In this document: positions 31,923-32,927 of the stretch, in pieces | Position numbering within the stretch: the first letter of the stretch is position 1 | Layout of the letters: every line of letters starts with the position of its first letter | DNA from: JAWVZS01 sp964507825 | GTDB lineage: Archaea; Thermoproteota; Nitrososphaeria; Nitrososphaerales; Nitrosopumilaceae | NCBI GenBank assembly: GCA_964507825.1 | Contig: CAZDQM010000065.1 | Span: 1 to 32,927, forward strand | Length of the DNA: 32,927 nucleotides | Direction of reading: 5' to 3' | Translations under genes and position numbers: made by a program | Notes under the pieces: generated by a model | The model's input: the letters and a program-made list of their open reading frames with translations, nothing else | Databases searched by the model: none | What the model was told of the DNA's origin: nothing

Positions 31923-32768
31923 ATGCAATATCGGTGGGTTTCAGAGTCGATGATCTCGGGAAAAAGCCCGGGCGGCGGGCCGATGGTATTGATGGGACTA
32001 GGTATAATCGCGGTTCTTTTTCTAGTGTATTCCAGGTATCAGAATCCGGAATTGCTGACGCCAGATGCCATTGACGGAATAATAAGAATAGCGTATGCGT
32101 TTTACATCTTGTTCTTCCTAGCGCTTGGGGCCATGGCATACGGATTATATCTGTACCATGCACAAAAGGCCGCCGCGAACGGTCGCGGCCTTGTAACCAC
32201 AATAGCGCTTGCCACGTGGAATCGCAAGGGCAGGCGCATTTGGATCGTGACGTTTGCGGGATATGGAATATTCTTTTCACTTGCCTCAGGTACACTAGTC
32301 TACCAGCCTGACGTCATGTTTTCAGATGCATACGGCGCGCAGATCCCGTCCGGATTCATGGCACCCTGTTGCGACGAACCCGGATACATGCCCACGATTA
32401 TCATATACCTTACCGAGCATACTGGCCTCCAGATAATCCCGATTAACATACTACTACAAATTGTCGTCTCGTACCTAGTAGCACTAAACGTATCGCTTGC
32501 CGCAGTCACGATTCCGCTGTCAAGGAGTAGCAGAAGCATGGGCTCGGTCGGCGCCGCCACGGGCCTCTTCATCGCATGTCCAACGTGTGCCGGTACATTT
32601 CTCTCCCTATTCCTAGGTACTGCCAGTGGGCTAGGAGCGGCATTCGTAATAACACAGCTTCAGACCATCTTCATCGCAGTTACCATACCCGTCTTGCTTG
32701 CAACGCCATTCATCATTGCAAAAAAGCTGCAAAATGCCGATGGCAGCTGCATGGTGGGACGACACTAG
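31923..32768 (+). CDS. Polytopic membrane protein with CPTCAG motif
   Basis: 281 residues with about six membrane segments: GPMVLMGLGIIAVLFLVY, IAYAFYILFFLALGAMAYGL, WIVTFAGYGIFFSLASG, INILLQIVVSYLVALNVSLA, LSLFLGTASGLGAAF and IFIAVTIPVLLATPFIIA. A loop has MAPCCDEPGYMPT with paired Cys, and a helix start has FIACPTCAGTFLSLF. The Cys pairs (CC, CxxC) could bind a metal or a redox partner, but this is inference. The family is not recognised; similar proteins with CPTC motifs are familiar to me from ammonia-oxidising archaea, by memory only. A start at Met 10 (31950) is also possible. No operon partner is seen. Confidence 0.65.
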   Translation: MQYRWVSESMISGKSPGGGPMVLMGLGIIAVLFLVYSRYQNPELLTPDAIDGIIRIAYAFYILFFLALGAMAYGLYLYHAQKAAANGRGLVTTIALATWNRKGRRIWIVTFAGYGIFFSLASGTLVYQPDVMFSDAYGAQIPSGFMAPCCDEPGYMPTIIIYLTEHTGLQIIPINILLQIVVSYLVALNVSLAAVTIPLSRSSRSMGSVGAATGLFIACPTCAGTFLSLFLGTASGLGAAFVITQLQTIFIAVTIPVLLATPFIIAKKLQNADGSCMVGRH

Positions 32769-32787
32769 GCCGTTTATATCCCGAATC

Positions 32788-32927
32788 TATAGCGACGCTC
32801 GTAAATTCATGTACAATTTATTCCTGTACGCGCCGCTAAACTTGTCACCAACCCTACAAATTTCATCAGGAATAGTACAAGCTGCATACAACATCTAATT
32901 TTTGCAACAATATAATCGATTAAAACA
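32788..32927 (+). repeat. Repeat family R1, copy A, cut by the window end
   Basis: Begins 20 bases after the stop of the membrane-protein gene with the core TATAGCGACGCTCGTAAATT, and follows copies B and C through TTGTCACCAACCCTACAAAT and the ATACAACA block to the window edge. It has a longer segment (ACAATTTATTCCTGTACGC) where B and C have a short one, a variant shared with copy D. Confidence 0.9.

Overview
The window looks like a chromosome segment of an archaeon of the Nitrososphaerota (Thaumarchaeota). The evidence is eukaryote/archaeal ribosomal protein S26e, PurP (archaeal purine synthesis), a DUF5679-type zinc ribbon, a DUF6659-like protein, an Lrp regulator, and TATA boxes about 25-30 nt upstream of start codons with little or no leader. 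No rRNA or tRNA gene was found, and the exact genus cannot be told from what I can see.

Layout. 1-1780: a partial membrane-protein gene, a gene-poor AT-rich stretch and a dead IS5-like transposase. 1833-10777: ordinary chromosomal genes, namely a tiny Cys-rich protein, a SNF2 helicase, a secreted protein with a His/Met/Asp/Lys repeat, small unknowns, an FAD-linked oxidase behind an HD-domain protein, a membrane J-domain protein and an Lrp/AsnC regulator. 11168-14594: a complete IS1595-family transposon with perfect 23-bp terminal inverted repeats and an exact 8-bp target duplication (CATTTATT). It carries transposase, DNA methyltransferase and a probable PD-(D/E)XK restriction endonuclease as one overlapping operon, and it interrupts a small decayed gene. 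14832-17069: an RNase-H-fold-like gene and a degenerate IS3 element. 17173-19062: TPR protein, PIN-like protein, DUF6659-like protein and an O-methyltransferase. 19200-21280: a repeat-rich patch with a GC-rich fibronectin-III pseudogene, a strong inverted repeat and a MNT-HEPN toxin-antitoxin pair whose HEPN gene has a one-base frameshift. 21312-30014: housekeeping genes (CTP synthase, NAD kinase, PfkB kinase, rps26e, purP, bifunctional nuclease, CBS-TrkH potassium channel subunit). 30014-32927: short direct repeats, a solitary D12-class adenine methyltransferase, a degenerate region, a polytopic membrane protein and a repeat copy cut by the window end.

Three dispersed repeat families tie the accessory parts together. 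R1 (about 150 bp; six full or partial copies) always reads outward from the 3' side of a gene or a truncated gene. R2 (45 bp, two copies) differs between copies mostly at synonymous positions. R3 (72 bp, two copies) is the end of the IS5-like element, found once alone immediately upstream of the MNT gene.

The most notable system is the transposon that carries its own restriction-modification pair. The MNT-HEPN locus next to transposon debris and the dispersed R1 family come next.
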